Shown here: one piece after another, positions 12,228-25,873 of the stretch
How positions within the stretch are numbered: position 1 is the stretch's first letter
Layout: the number at the start of each line of letters is the position of its first letter
Source: Isoetes taiwanensis
Lineage: Eukaryota; Streptophyta; Lycopodiopsida; Isoetales; Isoetaceae
Length of the DNA stretch: 64,000 nt
Assembly (NCBI GenBank): GCA_021234155.1
Contig: JAJEKV010000062.1
Location: 7,458,425 to 7,522,424 of the forward strand
Reading direction: 5' to 3'
Made by a program: the position numbers and the translations under genes
Notes under the pieces: generated by a model
What the model saw: only the letters and a program-made list of their open reading frames with translations
The model's database searches: none
What the model was told of the DNA's origin: nothing

Positions 12228-12322
12228 CTTAAATGTGCTAGTATTTTCTCGTTGAGAAATTCCAGCAATGCGAGAATCCCAGAATGATACATTTCCATCC
12301 AGTGATCCAGATGCAAAAATAT
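12228..12322 (-). pseudogene. Single WD40-repeat exon
   Basis: A 95-bp minus-strand exon candidate between acceptor CTATTTCAG and donor AAG|GTCTTA. It encodes FASGSLDGNVSFWDSR, the strand-turn-WD end of a WD40 propeller blade, followed by IAGISQRENTSTFK. No neighbouring blade was found within several kilobases, so this is either one exon of a gene with very long introns or an isolated gene fragment. I favour a fragment. No gene symbol can be given. Confidence 0.35.
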
Positions 12323-12350
12323 CTGAAATAGCCATTCCCTTTCAAGCATC

Positions 12351-12424
12351 ACATGGATATGAAGACGCATCTGACAAGAGATATAAAGGCATCTGACATG
12401 GATATGAAGACGCATCTGACAGAG
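12351..12424. repeat. 45-bp tandem duplication
   Basis: The unit starting ACATGGATATGAAGACGCAT at 12351 is repeated from 12396, the second copy being partial. It lies directly upstream (minus sense) of the WD40 exon and may have disrupted it. Confidence 0.8.
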
Positions 12425-13024
12425 TACTATTCTTATGCAAAGGCGTTGCAAAGACATACTAAAATCGTACTTTTGCACTAAAAGTAGTGGACATACCTTG
12501 TTATGATCGAACCTGTTGCTTTCAAACTTTGAGTTTTCTGTCAACATCTATCATTTAGGTATATATATCAATTGAATCCAAGTCGAGCATTTTTATTGAG
12601 CATCATTTCAGATGTTTAAATCTGCTCCTCTGAACAAAACAACAATTTACAGAATCAAAGTCATTAGAGTACAGCAAGGGTGCCCATTGACGTTTAGATT
12701 GATGTCTTGCTTTCAAAGGCCTAATAGATCCAGGAAAAACGAGATTATAGTCTCTAATAAAATTCATTTATACAGCCTTTTCGTGCAATATAGTGCATAC
12801 AAACAGCCACCAGCTCACGTCATAAAAGGAACTTTCTGGAGACTCGGATATAGATAGAGCAAGAATGCAAATCCTGTCAGAGATTTATAAACCTCTAACA
12901 GTTGTGATACATTATCGTATTTAGTCAAATAATATGTCATAATGTAATGAAAAAGTTGCTTACTGTATCAAAATGCGCTAGATTTTCTGAAGGCTAGTAG
13001 GGGTCCACAAACCTCTGTGTACCA

Positions 13025-13330
13025 ATGCCGTTTGCATTGTCAAATGCAATTGCAAATGGATTCTCCAGAAGAAATGGAGACAGAAATCCTATTTCAACTC
13101 CAAATCCAAGCTTGGATTCCAGGGTCATACTCATAGACAGGTCCTGCAAATCATCCGAGCATAGGATCAGATCAATAAAATGGCATGAAATTGTTAGAAC
13201 ATTGACAATTGTTGCTATACCTTCCATGTTATTTGCAAACCACATATTTACAGAAGTCCATGGCCATCCTCCAAGTAGTATATTTAAGTTCAATTTGCTC
13301 ACGAAAGCCCAAAGTATCAGAATTTAAAAG
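13025..13330 (-). other. Two possible minus-strand exons, unrecognised
   Basis: Two open stretches with plausible splice borders. 13222 to about 13320 reads LNLNILLGGWPWTSVNMWF and has donor GAAG|GTATAG. 13025-13143 starts after TTTGCAG and contains LGFGVEIGFLSPFLLENPF in one frame. The two frames do not join without a stop, so at most this is a decayed gene. Family not recognised. Confidence 0.2.
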
Positions 13331-13596
13331 AGTACTTTTGAACCTTCAACACCCCAAGCAAGACAAAACGTTATCACAAGATTATTCCACGATCCAGAAG
13401 TAAGATGTTGAATACATACCTATAAGAACATTTACGAGACACAGATTCACAAACAAAGAAAAAAAATAGAAAATATAAATTTGACCTTATGCAATTCACA
13501 TCCCCAATGAAACAAAAATTGGCAAAGAAAATCATAAAATACACAATGCTTCAATCGGGTGTATGAAGTTACATCAACCCACAACCTCTAGAGCTT

Positions 13597-15547
13597 TCAT
13601 TCTTCTGAAGGTTCATGTAATACATTTGCTGCATTAACAATATTCACATCTTTTTTTCTCTTCTTTTCATTAAGAATGTCCATTACGTCTATCAAACAAT
13701 AGCGTTTCAATTGATCCCTGCCTAAGCTCTAAAATATCTAGGGTGTTAAATACTACTGGCTCTGCACCTAGAAATAGAGCCTGTATGTTATGTTGTGCAT
13801 TATCTATTAGCCAAAAGGGCAGATCATGAACCCATGGCATCCCATGGATACAGTCTCATCAATCCCTGGATGATGCAAGTGAAATCAAACTTGCCAACAG
13901 ACCATGTGCAAGCTGTTGGCTGCATGCCAAGGTAGAAAACTTCACATGGAAATGAAGGTCTAACCTAAAAATTCCTAAAATTCATGAATCATGGCGCTAA
14001 CCTGATCCTTTGAAACCCTTAGCAGGACTCCAACTCCAAAAAATACGCTCCAAATATTTGCATATAGCTTTGCATCAGGAGAAACTATAGTCAAAAGCTT
14101 CAATAAAAGAAGAAACTAGGTTCTATAAAGCATGAGAGAGCAAGCTAATTCCTACCGTTCCTAAGTCTTGCACTATCTTGATCCTTTAAAATCCTTATCA
14201 CATACCCAACTCCAAAAACTATGCAGCAATGCCTTATTTTGCAAAATGGAGTCTTGGCTACTTGTAAATTAAAGAACACATCATAGTACCACATGGATTT
14301 AAGAATTGAATATAAAATGATACGGGAATTAAGGCATGTGAGCATCTTTGGATTTAGAGCTGCTAGACAGATTGTAGCCAAAGAGGTTAGTTACCTGTAA
14401 AATAAAGAATTGGAACATGGATTTGAGAACAGAGTAAAAAAAGCTCTTGCAGATTCTGTCTTTTCACCTCTCAATGGGTTCTGAAACAGCTGGTTCTGCT
14501 TCAAATTTGGCAACTTCAACTTTGGAGAAATTTGCCCTTCTAAATTATTTTGCTACAGATGAAGCAAATTTAGATTTTAAAGCTTACCAATGCTTGCCGA
14601 AATTTAGCCGCATAGACATTTGCAACACATATATCAGACGTTGCGGAAGCATTAGACTGAAATGCTTTGCCATGCACTTTCAGTTAGAATAATTAGCCAA
14701 AGATGCATGAAGAACATGATACAAAAACATCAAACTGAGGGAATGCACGGTGACTAAAGGGTAGAACCATCTACAGACTGTAGACAACCTTCAGTAGCTT
14801 CAAGCTGCAGCTCCATAAACGCAGTTTCTCTCCAGTTCACCGTCTATCGGAAGGCAAGAAGAAAATTAGAACAATGTTTAAAGGTCTGTGTACCGATTTC
14901 AATAGATCTCAAGTAGATCTCAAGTTTATCAGATATCATTTCTAGTGTAGATTCAAAAAACAAAAAAACTACAAACTGCCTAGAGCACAGAAGTTATATT
15001 TGCTCAACCCATGAGAAGCAAGACATACAAAGCGCAGAGACGTAGATGAGGCCCTTAGCAAATGGACCTGAGTTTTCTCTCTGATTGGTGGTTACATACA
15101 TTCCAGCATCTATTGTTTAAGTTTACTAAGCATAAAGCTAATATGCATCAACATGGAAAAATTGGAAAGAAAACCAAATATTACTCCAGAGCTAAAAGAA
15201 TTCTTAAAAAACCTGGCCGTGTGTTGGATTTGAATTCGTAGACTCCTGGCCAGCAAAAATTTAGAATCAAGTTACTTTAGCTTCGATCACTAGAAAAGAA
15301 TTCCGGTAAAAATCCTACACAAATCCACCGTCTCAAAAATCCCTGAGTTAGCGCCGCTCCTCCGCTCCTTAATGCAAGGTTTTTGCTTCTACTAAGAAAT
15401 ACTTTCTTTCCCTTAATCGGCTTGACTTGCCGGCAGCATCCCACAAGCTGAGAGGGTAACGCCTAACAAAGAACATGATACAAACGATGAAAAAAAAACC
15501 CTGACACTTACAGCCTGGATATTCACAATGGCCTCTCTCACATTCAT
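13597..15547 (-). CDS. Unrecognised multi-exon gene
   Basis: A chain of small minus-strand exons with good splice sites. Exon 1 (15512-15547) starts ATGAATGTGAGAGAGGCC, encodes MNVREAIVNIQA and has donor GTAAGT. Exon 2 (14775-14843) encodes TVNWRETAFMELQLEATEG and on. Exon 3 (14588-14656) contains SDICVANVYAAKFRQAL and has donor GTAAGC. A further exon (14002-14097) contains SPDAKLYANIWSVFFGVGV and LLRVSKDQ. All four are phase 0. The 3' end is unclear. After acceptor ATACAG (near 13767) one frame reads ALFLGAEPVVFNTLDILEL and stops at 13675. A second frame reads VMDILNEKKRKKDVNIVNAA and ends HEPSEE at 13597. A frameshift or missing exon is likely. It may be an uncharacterised plant gene or a recent pseudogene. 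I do not recognise the family. Confidence 0.4.
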
Positions 15548-15746
15548 TTTGCAAGGCGTTATCTATTTCGCAGCTCGCTATGCACAGTCAAGGTGGCCTT
15601 GGAGCAGAATGCCAAAGCTGCAGATCCGGCAATAGATAAGCCGAAGAAGAATTTGATTGCAGAATGCTTTTGGCATGGCGGCTGGTTGTTGTGGGAGAGA
15701 GGAGTAATGCACGGCTGCAAAATTTTCACTAAGCCATCTGATTCTG

Positions 15747-15870
15747 ATTCAAATGGATGTACGCATTAGTACATCCATTTGAATACATCACAAAATCATA
15801 GGAAAACCTTAGTGAAAGCCGTACAAAAACACAAAGAAAACCCCCTGTTGTTATGCTACATATTCGCGTA
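15747..15870 (+). repeat. Dispersed repeat copy 2, with 16-bp palindrome
   Basis: Same family as 11864-11985. It starts with a perfect inverted repeat: ATTCAAATGGATGTAC (15747-15762), 6-nt spacer, GTACATCCATTTGAAT (15769-15784). It ends near CCCCCTGTTGTTATGCTAC. It is probably a small non-autonomous element; no target duplication was seen. Confidence 0.75.
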
Positions 15871-15992
15871 CGCGAAAATCTTCCGACGCCGGAATTTTTT
15901 TTTTTGCCGTATTTTTTACGTTTTATACGGCAAATATGTGCCGTATCATACAATTCATACGTATTCCGTATAAAACGTACAGCGTATTGAAC

Positions 15993-16990
15993 CTATCCCT
16001 GGCTTGGAGTTCTCTGGCGCCTACCATGATATATGACGAAGTGTCCAGCATGACTAAAAAGATTCATGTTATCTAACACTACACAATGCTTGATCTCTCC
16101 AGCACCATATAATGCATACAGATTCTTTCCACGCTTTAGTTGGTCTGCAGTCACATCTTTCATGTGGCTTTTGAAATGCAGCTTCCCTGTGTCTTTTAGA
16201 CAATATCCTAATATTCCCTCGAAACAGTGTAGGCGCGTATCTTTCAATGCCTTACACATGATCACGCCTCCAGGTGGACGGTGGTTAGTCGAGTCTAAAG
16301 CATGTTGAGGCGCACGTTCACAGCTACAGGCGTGGTCATATGAACATGGAGCCTCGTTCAAGTGCTACCATATCAGTTAGACAATCAGAGTCTAGAAATC
16401 TGCACACTCTCAAGTAATGGTCTTCCAATATATCTGAGCCACTAATTGTAACTGTCATACTCACATCTAGAACATTGCTCTTCTCATCACCTTATTTGGC
16501 CCTTTTGCCTCTTCAAACATCTCTTCTCCTCTTTTTCTTTCTTCGCTTTCTCACGTGCTTCCTTCTTCTCTTTCTGCCTCTGCTCTTTCTCCTTCCTCTT
16601 CTCATCTCTCTCTTGCTGCTTCCTTCTGTTCATCTCATCCCTGTCATTCTGTCTCCTGGATAACAATTCCAGCATCTTTGCGTGGCCTACCTCTCTACCT
16701 TGTTGGCACAACAATGTTATAGCCTCAGCAAGCACATTCAGATTATGCTGGGTTCTTTCTACAGAAAAATGTAGCTCCTCAGAAGGAACTTCTATGTAAG
16801 CACTACGGTGGAAAAGCGGATAAGAACCAACCTGGGGACAATCTACAACACCAGCTAACAAATTAAGGCCACTCATAAAAGGCACAGGACTTTTCCTGGC
16901 ACCTCCAGCACTACTACTTTCAGGAGGCCTTCCCTTCTCATCAAGCGAATCCCTGCCAACCCTCCACCCTCTGGCCAATCGCTTCATCAT
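15993..16990 (-). pseudogene. Relic of HUH-type replication/transposition protein (replitron-like)
   Basis: Read right to left on the minus strand. 16990-16487 encodes an N-terminal region ending in a long Lys/Glu/Arg coiled-coil stretch (DEKRKEKEQRQKEKK). After a frameshift, MTVTISGSDILEDHYLRVC leads to VALERG (near 16360). The frame then breaks just where an HUH (His-x-His) motif is expected. A second frameshifted block (16361-15993) holds GILGYCLKDTGKLHF, the Tyr-x-x-Lys catalytic motif type of HUH nucleases, followed by ADQLKRGKNLYALYGAG and LDNMNLF. The order ALERG, (HUH), GYCxKDxGKxHF, LxxxNxF resembles eukaryotic HUH-endonuclease elements of algae and oomycetes (replitron-like), judged from memory. 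No helicase domain is seen nearby, which argues against a Helitron. At least two frameshifts, so inactive. Confidence 0.55.
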
Positions 16991-17285
16991 GAAGAAAACT
17001 CACAAATTACTTGTAGATGTCCCCTCAGATTGGTTGCTTCCCTCCACAGACCCGCTGCTGCTCGCCATCCCGCTCCACGAACCTGCACAAGTTAAAACTC
17101 ATACCAGCTTTCCAAGAACTAGCACCACGCAGCCAGCTTCTTATAGATTTAGAGAAAATCTGCCAAGGAGGCCTTGAAGCAGGCCGATTCTCTGCCAGGC
17201 ATAGGGGCGAGACACATGCAAATCCGGCCGCCCATGCAGAACCATGACAAAAAGAATGCCCTGTTGAATGGCCAAGAATGATTTG

Positions 17286-17317
<32 letters not shown>
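17286..17317 (+). repeat. Poly(A) run of 32
   Basis: An uninterrupted A run on the plus strand, just upstream (minus sense) of the HUH relic. It may be a retroposon tail or a simple repeat; the sequence to its left shows no recognisable retroelement. Confidence 0.9.
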
Positions 17318-17319
<2 letters not shown>

Positions 17320-17379
17320 CATCGGGGAACCTACTCACCCACCTCATTCTGAGCATAGGCTACACATTATGAGACTTGC

Positions 17380-18360
17380 ATACCTCTAGCTTAGTCGTTT
17401 TGTTTTCCCTTTTTGGATTGCCCGTAGGGGGCAACCCTATTGTTGGAGGGTGGAGTGACGTATAGAAGGCCTCGATTTGTTCTGAATGTGCCATAGATTA
17501 TTCTATATAAGCGGTTGCGATGGCTTGGGTTTTTTGTATGGCTTCGATTGCTTGGGTTTTTTGATGTTGTAGAACTTTGTGCATGAACTTGATTCGAAGG
17601 GGCCAGACTGGCTCAGAAGGAGATTCGTCTCTTGACCGATCCCTTTGGTGTGTAAAGTCTACCGGGATCATTGTGGACTAGGTCTAATGGCTTGCCACTG
17701 AGTGTGGGTAAGGCATGGGCTCGACACCCGTGGAGTGATGCGTCACTCTCCAGTGGGTTGAAGTCGAATAAGGGCAGTGGCCCTCTAGTCACCTTGAGCC
17801 AGCATGGAGATCTCTGAAGGGAGTGATCCCTACCTGCCCCATCGGAACTGGGGAGATGCAACCCAGGAATAGCCCCTTTGGCTATGCATCCGGCGGGCTA
17901 CAGTCAGGTCCCAACACTCTTCAACCTACTCTGCAAAGTGTGCACAGGAGGGGCGGATGGAGTGGACAACCCTCATGCCAGCCAAATCCATTGTCATGAA
18001 TTTTGTCTGCAAGGAACTCTGGAGACCCAAGCCGTCAGTCATCCCCTGGAGTCTGAGCCTTGGGTAGGAACCCATATGTATTGTGCTGATCTTTGTCTAT
18101 GCAGATGTTGATGTACCACCCTTCGAGGTGGATATGTGATGATGTTGTATACTGACATGTATGTTTACGCTTCCGCAGCTAGGTAGGCCCTGAGGGAGAC
18201 GGGGTAAAATGACCCCTTTATTCTTCCCACTGGAACTCATTACAGGCTGCAGTGATATGTGGAGGGCCCTGTATCAGCATGGAGTTGGTATGGGGGATGA
18301 ACTCCTGTTTGTATACGGTGAGTGCACCGTATACGAGTAGGGGATGTCACAGTTCTCTAA
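17380..18360. other. GC-richer anonymous block, possibly LTR remnant
   Basis: No gene. The base composition differs from the flanks (stretches such as GGGTGGAGTGACG and GGGCAGTGGCCCTC), and the block ends near GAGTAGGGGATGTCACAG. It resembles long-terminal-repeat sequence, but no partner, primer site or polypurine tract was found. Confidence 0.2.
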
Positions 18361-19399
18361 GAAGAAAAACCTATGAAGTTTGAGGAGCCAATAACAGCTA
18401 CTGTTCAGTCAAAGCTGCATGCAATTATGTTGACGAGTAGCAATGAGTTCTAGATGCTTGACTCTCATTTGGAGCTTACGTAAGTAGCTAATAGGTAGGA
18501 AGAGGAAGTTTTTGGAAATATTTGGGTTGTTAGACTGTCATGGTAGTGGAGCAGTGGCTCAAAGCAGCCAAAATGATGACAACACAAGTAATGTGTGTGC
18601 TATTATGATGATGGTAGGGAATTGTACAGTGTGTAGCATGTTGCGTACTACGATCTTGAATTATCATGTTTCTGGCTCCTATGCTTCAACAGTGATTGCA
18701 TCAGAAAATGTGTCTCTGAAGTTGCTGATGCTGCAACTTTTGCTTGTGCCATGTCGTTTTAAATTTCCATATTCCAATTCATCTGGCTGATTGTTATTAT
18801 ACAAGAAAGTATTTGATACTCGTTGGGCTTCAAACTGTGGCGATAAATTTAGTCAACGACTCGAGAGCAAAACAATTATTGACCTTGCAACTATATGCAT
18901 TCTGGTGCATCTTTATTGAATGGAATCTGAAAGCAATGCTAGTAATTCTTTTGAAGTAGTAGCGCTGCTTTGGGGGCTAAGCGATCAGGCATCCTAATTT
19001 GTGAATTAGGGGTTCATTGAATTTTGTTGTCTTTCTATGTTGGCTAAAATCTCTTGGCCTCCTGAACCAACAATAAAGAATGCTAAGTTCTATCTTTGGA
19101 TAACATTTTGAAGTCTATATTCTTGTTTTGTTTCTTCTGTTCAGGCTTAACTTGATAATTTTGAATGATTTGCAGCTTCCGACACCAATACATAAATGGA
19201 AATTGCCAGGGCTTCCTTCTGGAACTGAAGTTTGGATAAAGGTCACTTTTTTTTTATCTCTTTTCTTTTCAGATACAATTTATTCCATTTTTATTCTATT
19301 TGATAGTACAAATGGAGTTAAAACAAAGTGGAAGCAAATTATGGAAGGACCATTATGAACAATCAAAGGAGTATTAGCATGTCGTTCACAAGGACTTTT
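18361..19399. other. Anonymous stretch upstream of SWIM pseudogene
   Basis: Short plus-strand open frames (for example 18512-18790) without recognisable motifs. A piece near 19185 reads PTPIHKWKLPGLPSGTEVW. No gene can be supported. Confidence 0.3.
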
Positions 19400-20040
19400 T
19401 TTGTCAATGAGGTTTTTGATTGGTCGCATTGCATCATACTATTCTTGTCATGCAGGTGTTAAGTCTAGCATGTTCTATCGCTGAGTTCTCGTGGATGATA
19501 CATGGCTTGACATTTTGGCACTAATTCTGGAAGAACAGAGGGATGATTTGACAGTATGCAAATTGAGTGAGAACGGCAAGAAAGTTGGAGTTCCCTGCTA
19601 TCGATGCAAGAGGGACAGAGCATAGAGTAGATTCTATGGGTCTACAAGTTGACAACTAAAATACAAAGCTGTTACAGACACTTCCAATTCCAAAAACACC
19701 ATGGTTTAAATTGCAGTTTGCAGCTCGATGGGATTATTGAAAATTCTTATAGCAGGACATTGCAAATATTGGATAATCACGTCGAATTCTTAGGCCTGGA
19801 TGGACCAATCGCTCGAGTTAGCAGCTGTTCAAAGCAGCATGTCATCTATATTGTTTATAATGTTGGATCAAAATGCTCTTTCTACAATTGTTTGTGGTCG
19901 CAGAACAGCAACATATGCAAGCATGTTTTGAAGATTTACACGATGCTATATGGATTAACATGGCACATTTTTTATACACTGTCTCAACCATTAACAAAAC
20001 CTGATAACAGTCTTCCAATGTTTTTATCAGAAAACTAGAT
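19400..20040 (+). pseudogene. SWIM zinc-finger protein fragment (At1g60560-like)
   Basis: The reading VYKLTTKIQSCYRH (near 19640) followed by CSFYNCLWSQNSNICKHVLK (near 19870) matches, as I remember it, the C-terminal part of the plant SWIM zinc-finger protein family typified by Arabidopsis At1g60560: first a conserved VDWLVHKLTTELHSSYW-like block, then the SWIM finger (CxC...CxH), here with C-x-x-x-C spacing (CSFYNC) instead of CxC. Only the C-terminal part is left. The VDW/VYKLTT block is split by a frameshift at about 19630-19645 and stops lie upstream. The SWIM motif binds zinc and mediates DNA or protein contacts in the live family. This copy is dead. Confidence 0.6.
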
Positions 20041-20987
20041 TTGGAGTTGGAAATGTTCCGTTTAGAGTATTCAAATGATGTTATCTCATGGAAAGCATGC
20101 TCACAATGCTTCGGCAAGTCCGACATGAATTACAACAACAAAAAACAAAATAGGGTTTTAGCAGATAAAATCAGTTCAAGGTTGAAACCAAAATCATGAA
20201 TAAGTAAATTTTCAAGCTGAAGACAAAAACAAGTTATGATTAATGGAAGCCATCCAGGAATTATGCAATCGATCAGGTCATGGACTCAAAAGAAAAGAAC
20301 TATGCAACAAGAAATAGATGTGGGCTTGGGGCAATGTCAAGATTTATTTGATTGCTCTCTTGTTGATTATACAGATAGTTATTGTGGTACTTAATTGCCA
20401 TGCTATACATATCCATTCTCTCTCTTTTAATATGTCCTCATTATTATACTAATTGCATCCTTGTTCATATCTATGTTTCAATTTATAAATAAACCTTTAA
20501 GTGTACACGCGATCTTGATGAAAAATGGATTGGCTGTAATATTTGGGGATGAGCGAAAACAAGTGTAATAAGTCAGGTTCACAAACCCTAAGAGAATCTT
20601 GATAGCATCTAAAGATATATCACGAAATTTTAAAAAACCTAAGGAATTCTCATACTTCTTAGTTAAAAAATTTTGTACTAGACTCTCCATACTTCCATTT
20701 CCAAATATATGCTTCTCTCTTCCTTGAAAAAAGTATTTTTGAACCCTAATAGTTCTAAAATGTTCAAAGTAATTGTGCATGCGTCAATGGCTCCTCTAAA
20801 GGGCAACCCATTGATGCGTTATCATCTTGTTTCAAAATACATGTAGCCCACGTCCTTGTTTTTAACAATATTATTAGTAGGTATTAGATTCCTAAAGTCT
20901 TGTCGGTCTCTTTTTTAACAAACTGGAACAACCAAATTCAAGCATGAGATGAGATACAGCAATGAATTACACAAGCACCATATTGGT
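20041..20987. other. Intergenic, promoter side of YqaJ gene
   Basis: AT-rich, no gene. A 100-residue reverse ORF (20478-20780) has no recognisable motif. The promoter of the downstream nuclease gene must lie at its right end, but no clear TATA box was identified. Confidence 0.4.
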
Positions 20988-22304
20988 ATGGCGGTAGTAG
21001 CAGCTCCTTGGAGTTTCGTAGGATGTCGTCCTTCAGGAGCTGAAGCACAATGTCGTTCATATTCGTCAAAGGTAAGAAACTTACCTTTCGTATTTCTAGG
21101 GTTTAGGGTTTTTCAGTCCTCGGGCTACATGGCTGGAAAAATTCCGTCTGTTTTGAGAATGAAGTATGTCAAACATTCACATTATGCTGGCAGGTTCGTG
21201 CATTGGGAAGATGTAGCTATGGAAGGACTCATACTGGTTTAACTCAAGGCGTTTCCTGCAAGTTTTTGGGGCAATATAGATCCATATGGGCCGATTCCAC
21301 GCAAAACGTTTGTCAATCTTGTAAAGTAGAAACAAAAGCATTATTTCTTGAAAGCAATTGCAATACAGAAGAACTATTTCAAAAAGTCAGAGAGGATACA
21401 GAATTAAAAGGGGAAAGCGCATTGCTTGAAAACATTAAAAATATAGAAAGAGAAGATATATCACTAGAAAGGAGTCAGAATGGAGAAACATTGATACACA
21501 CAGAAGAAAGCAGCACTAGCTCCTGTGTACGTCTTCCTTTGGAAGATCTTGCATGTTCTGAGGAAGAAACCTTTCCAGGCCTGCAGCAGAGATCTGAGGA
21601 ATGGCATGAATTAAGGAGAGACAGGCTGACTAGCAGCTCATTTGCAGATGCTTTAGGATTTTGGAAGGGGCGGCGTGTTGCTCTTTGGAAAGAAAAGATT
21701 GGTCTCAAGGAGCCATTTGCAGGTAATTCAGCTACTCGGTGGGGAACCGCTCGAGAGTATAATGCCATCCTGAAATATAAAGCTATTACAGGGTTTCAGG
21801 TAGAGTCACTGTCTTTTAAAGTTTATCGGGAAGACGATGCATCTCTGTCATGGCTCGGAGGGTCTCCTGATGGTTTAATTGAGGGCCATGTATCTGGAGT
21901 TTTTGGAAAGAAAGGTGTGCTGGAGGTGAAATGCCCTCATAATAAAGGGAGGCCACAACGTTGTATTCCTTGGTCAGCAGTTCCCTACTATTATATTCCA
22001 CAAGCACAAGGCCTAATGGAAATTCTTGATCGAGATTGGATGGACTTCTACATTTGGACAGTGAATGGAAGCTCTGCCTTTAGACTCCACAGAGATACCA
22101 AATACTGGGATTCAATTTATATGGCTTTGAAAGAATTTTGGTGGGAGCACGTTATTCCTGCTAGAAAAGCAGTAGAAGAAGGTAAATTAAAAAGTGAAAT
22201 ACTTAGCTTGTATAAGCCAAAAGCTGAACACCTCTTAACAGAGACTCTAGTCAATGAAAGCAAGGAACTTGCTTTGGCATGTCCGGTGCAATGGACTGTG
22301 ACAG

Positions 22305-22309
<5 letters not shown>
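20988..22309 (+). CDS. YqaJ-type (lambda-exonuclease-like) PD-(D/E)XK nuclease
   Basis: Two exons, 20988-21071 and 21194-22309, give a 399-residue protein. The donor is AAAG|GTAAGA and the acceptor GGCAG|GTTCG; both exons are in phase 0. The N-terminus (MAVVAAPWSFVGCRPSGAEA) is rich in Ala, Arg and Ser and lacks acidic residues before Glu-19, suggesting a mitochondrial or plastid transit peptide. The YqaJ domain occupies roughly residues 155-345: QQRSEEWHELRRDRLTSS start motif, RWGTAREYNAI, GGSPDGLI with the metal-binding Asp, GVLEVKCPH with the Glu-x-Lys catalytic pair, and YYYIPQAQGLMEI with the conserved Gln. All expected catalytic residues are present. Plants carry a small family of such restriction-endonuclease-like proteins (Arabidopsis At1g13810 type) of unclear role; viral relatives are 5'-3' exonucleases used in recombination. 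It is tail to tail with RuvB-like 2. Confidence 0.88.
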
Positions 22310-25216
<2,907 letters not shown>

Positions 25217-25305
25217 TTAGGGCAGATGTGGACAATACCCCGTATACATGTAGGGATTTTCTACATACTATGCAACTTTAGTATTAGGGCGCCCCCCATT
25301 TACCT

Positions 25306-25390
25306 GCGGCTTGCATTCCGGCGAGGAAGGCTGGCCGACGCGCGGCAGTGCAGAGGCCTGGGTGACTCGCCAGAATTCAAGCCGCAGGGC
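25306..25390. repeat. Fold-back 1 upstream of RuvB-like 2
   Basis: The left arm CCTGCGGCTTGCATTCCGGC and following GAG (25306-25328) pairs with the right arm CTCGCCAGAATTCAAGCCGC and following AGG (25368-25390), about 21 of 23 positions. The 39-nt loop is GC-rich (GGCCGACGCGCGGC). It lies 140-225 bp upstream of the RuvB-like 2 ATG, so probably within its promoter or 5' leader. Confidence 0.8.
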
Positions 25391-25412
25391 CATTCGTGCA
25401 ACGTGAAGTCAC

Positions 25413-25873
25413 GGGGGCCTTCGATTCAGTGACACGTAAAAAACAGTTACAATCTATTCTACCGCGTCCACCAGTAGCGCCTTGCCACGTGGCGCGTTTC
25501 TAATTCATGAATGTTAATAAATTTTAGTTTGATGCATTTAACCTAACATTCAAAGTTTTTACCCGACATTCCGGATTTTTACCCAACATTCTTGGCGACG
25601 GAATGGATCGTAACTGTCTTCCACGTAAAGGTAATATCCCTTTACTCGGCATTCTGGAGGTGTCAACAGGGCTCCGCGCTGACGCGCGTCGCCCCGTTTC
25701 CACCTCCAGAATGTCGAGTAAAGGGACATTCCCTTATACGTATCACACATTCAATAGTTCAGGTAGGCATGTCATGCGCACTTTCAGAATGTTATGCAGA
25801 ATGTCAGGCGAAATTTCAAGATTGTCAACATGGCAGGGCTCCATTGGTTGCGGGGGTTGAATCGAAGGCCCCC
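25413..25873. mobile_element. Fold-back (MITE-like) element, 461 bp
   Basis: Perfect 16-bp terminal inverted repeats: GGGGGCCTTCGATTCA (25413-25428) and TGAATCGAAGGCCCCC (25858-25873). Weaker pairing extends outwards (ACGTGAAGTCA against ACGTAAAGTCA in reverse complement). Inside is a second palindrome with arms of about 40 nt (25623-25662 and 25701-25741, sharing TTTACTCGGCATTCTGGAGG or its complement with few mismatches) and a GC-rich loop. Short ACATTC-type motifs recur between the two. No coding capacity. Target duplication unclear. Confidence 0.75.

Noticed and set aside
16487-16990. Lys/Glu-rich frame as an independent host coiled-coil gene
   Set aside because: It runs directly, after one frameshift, into the HUH-like block, so it is better explained as the N-terminal part of the same protein.
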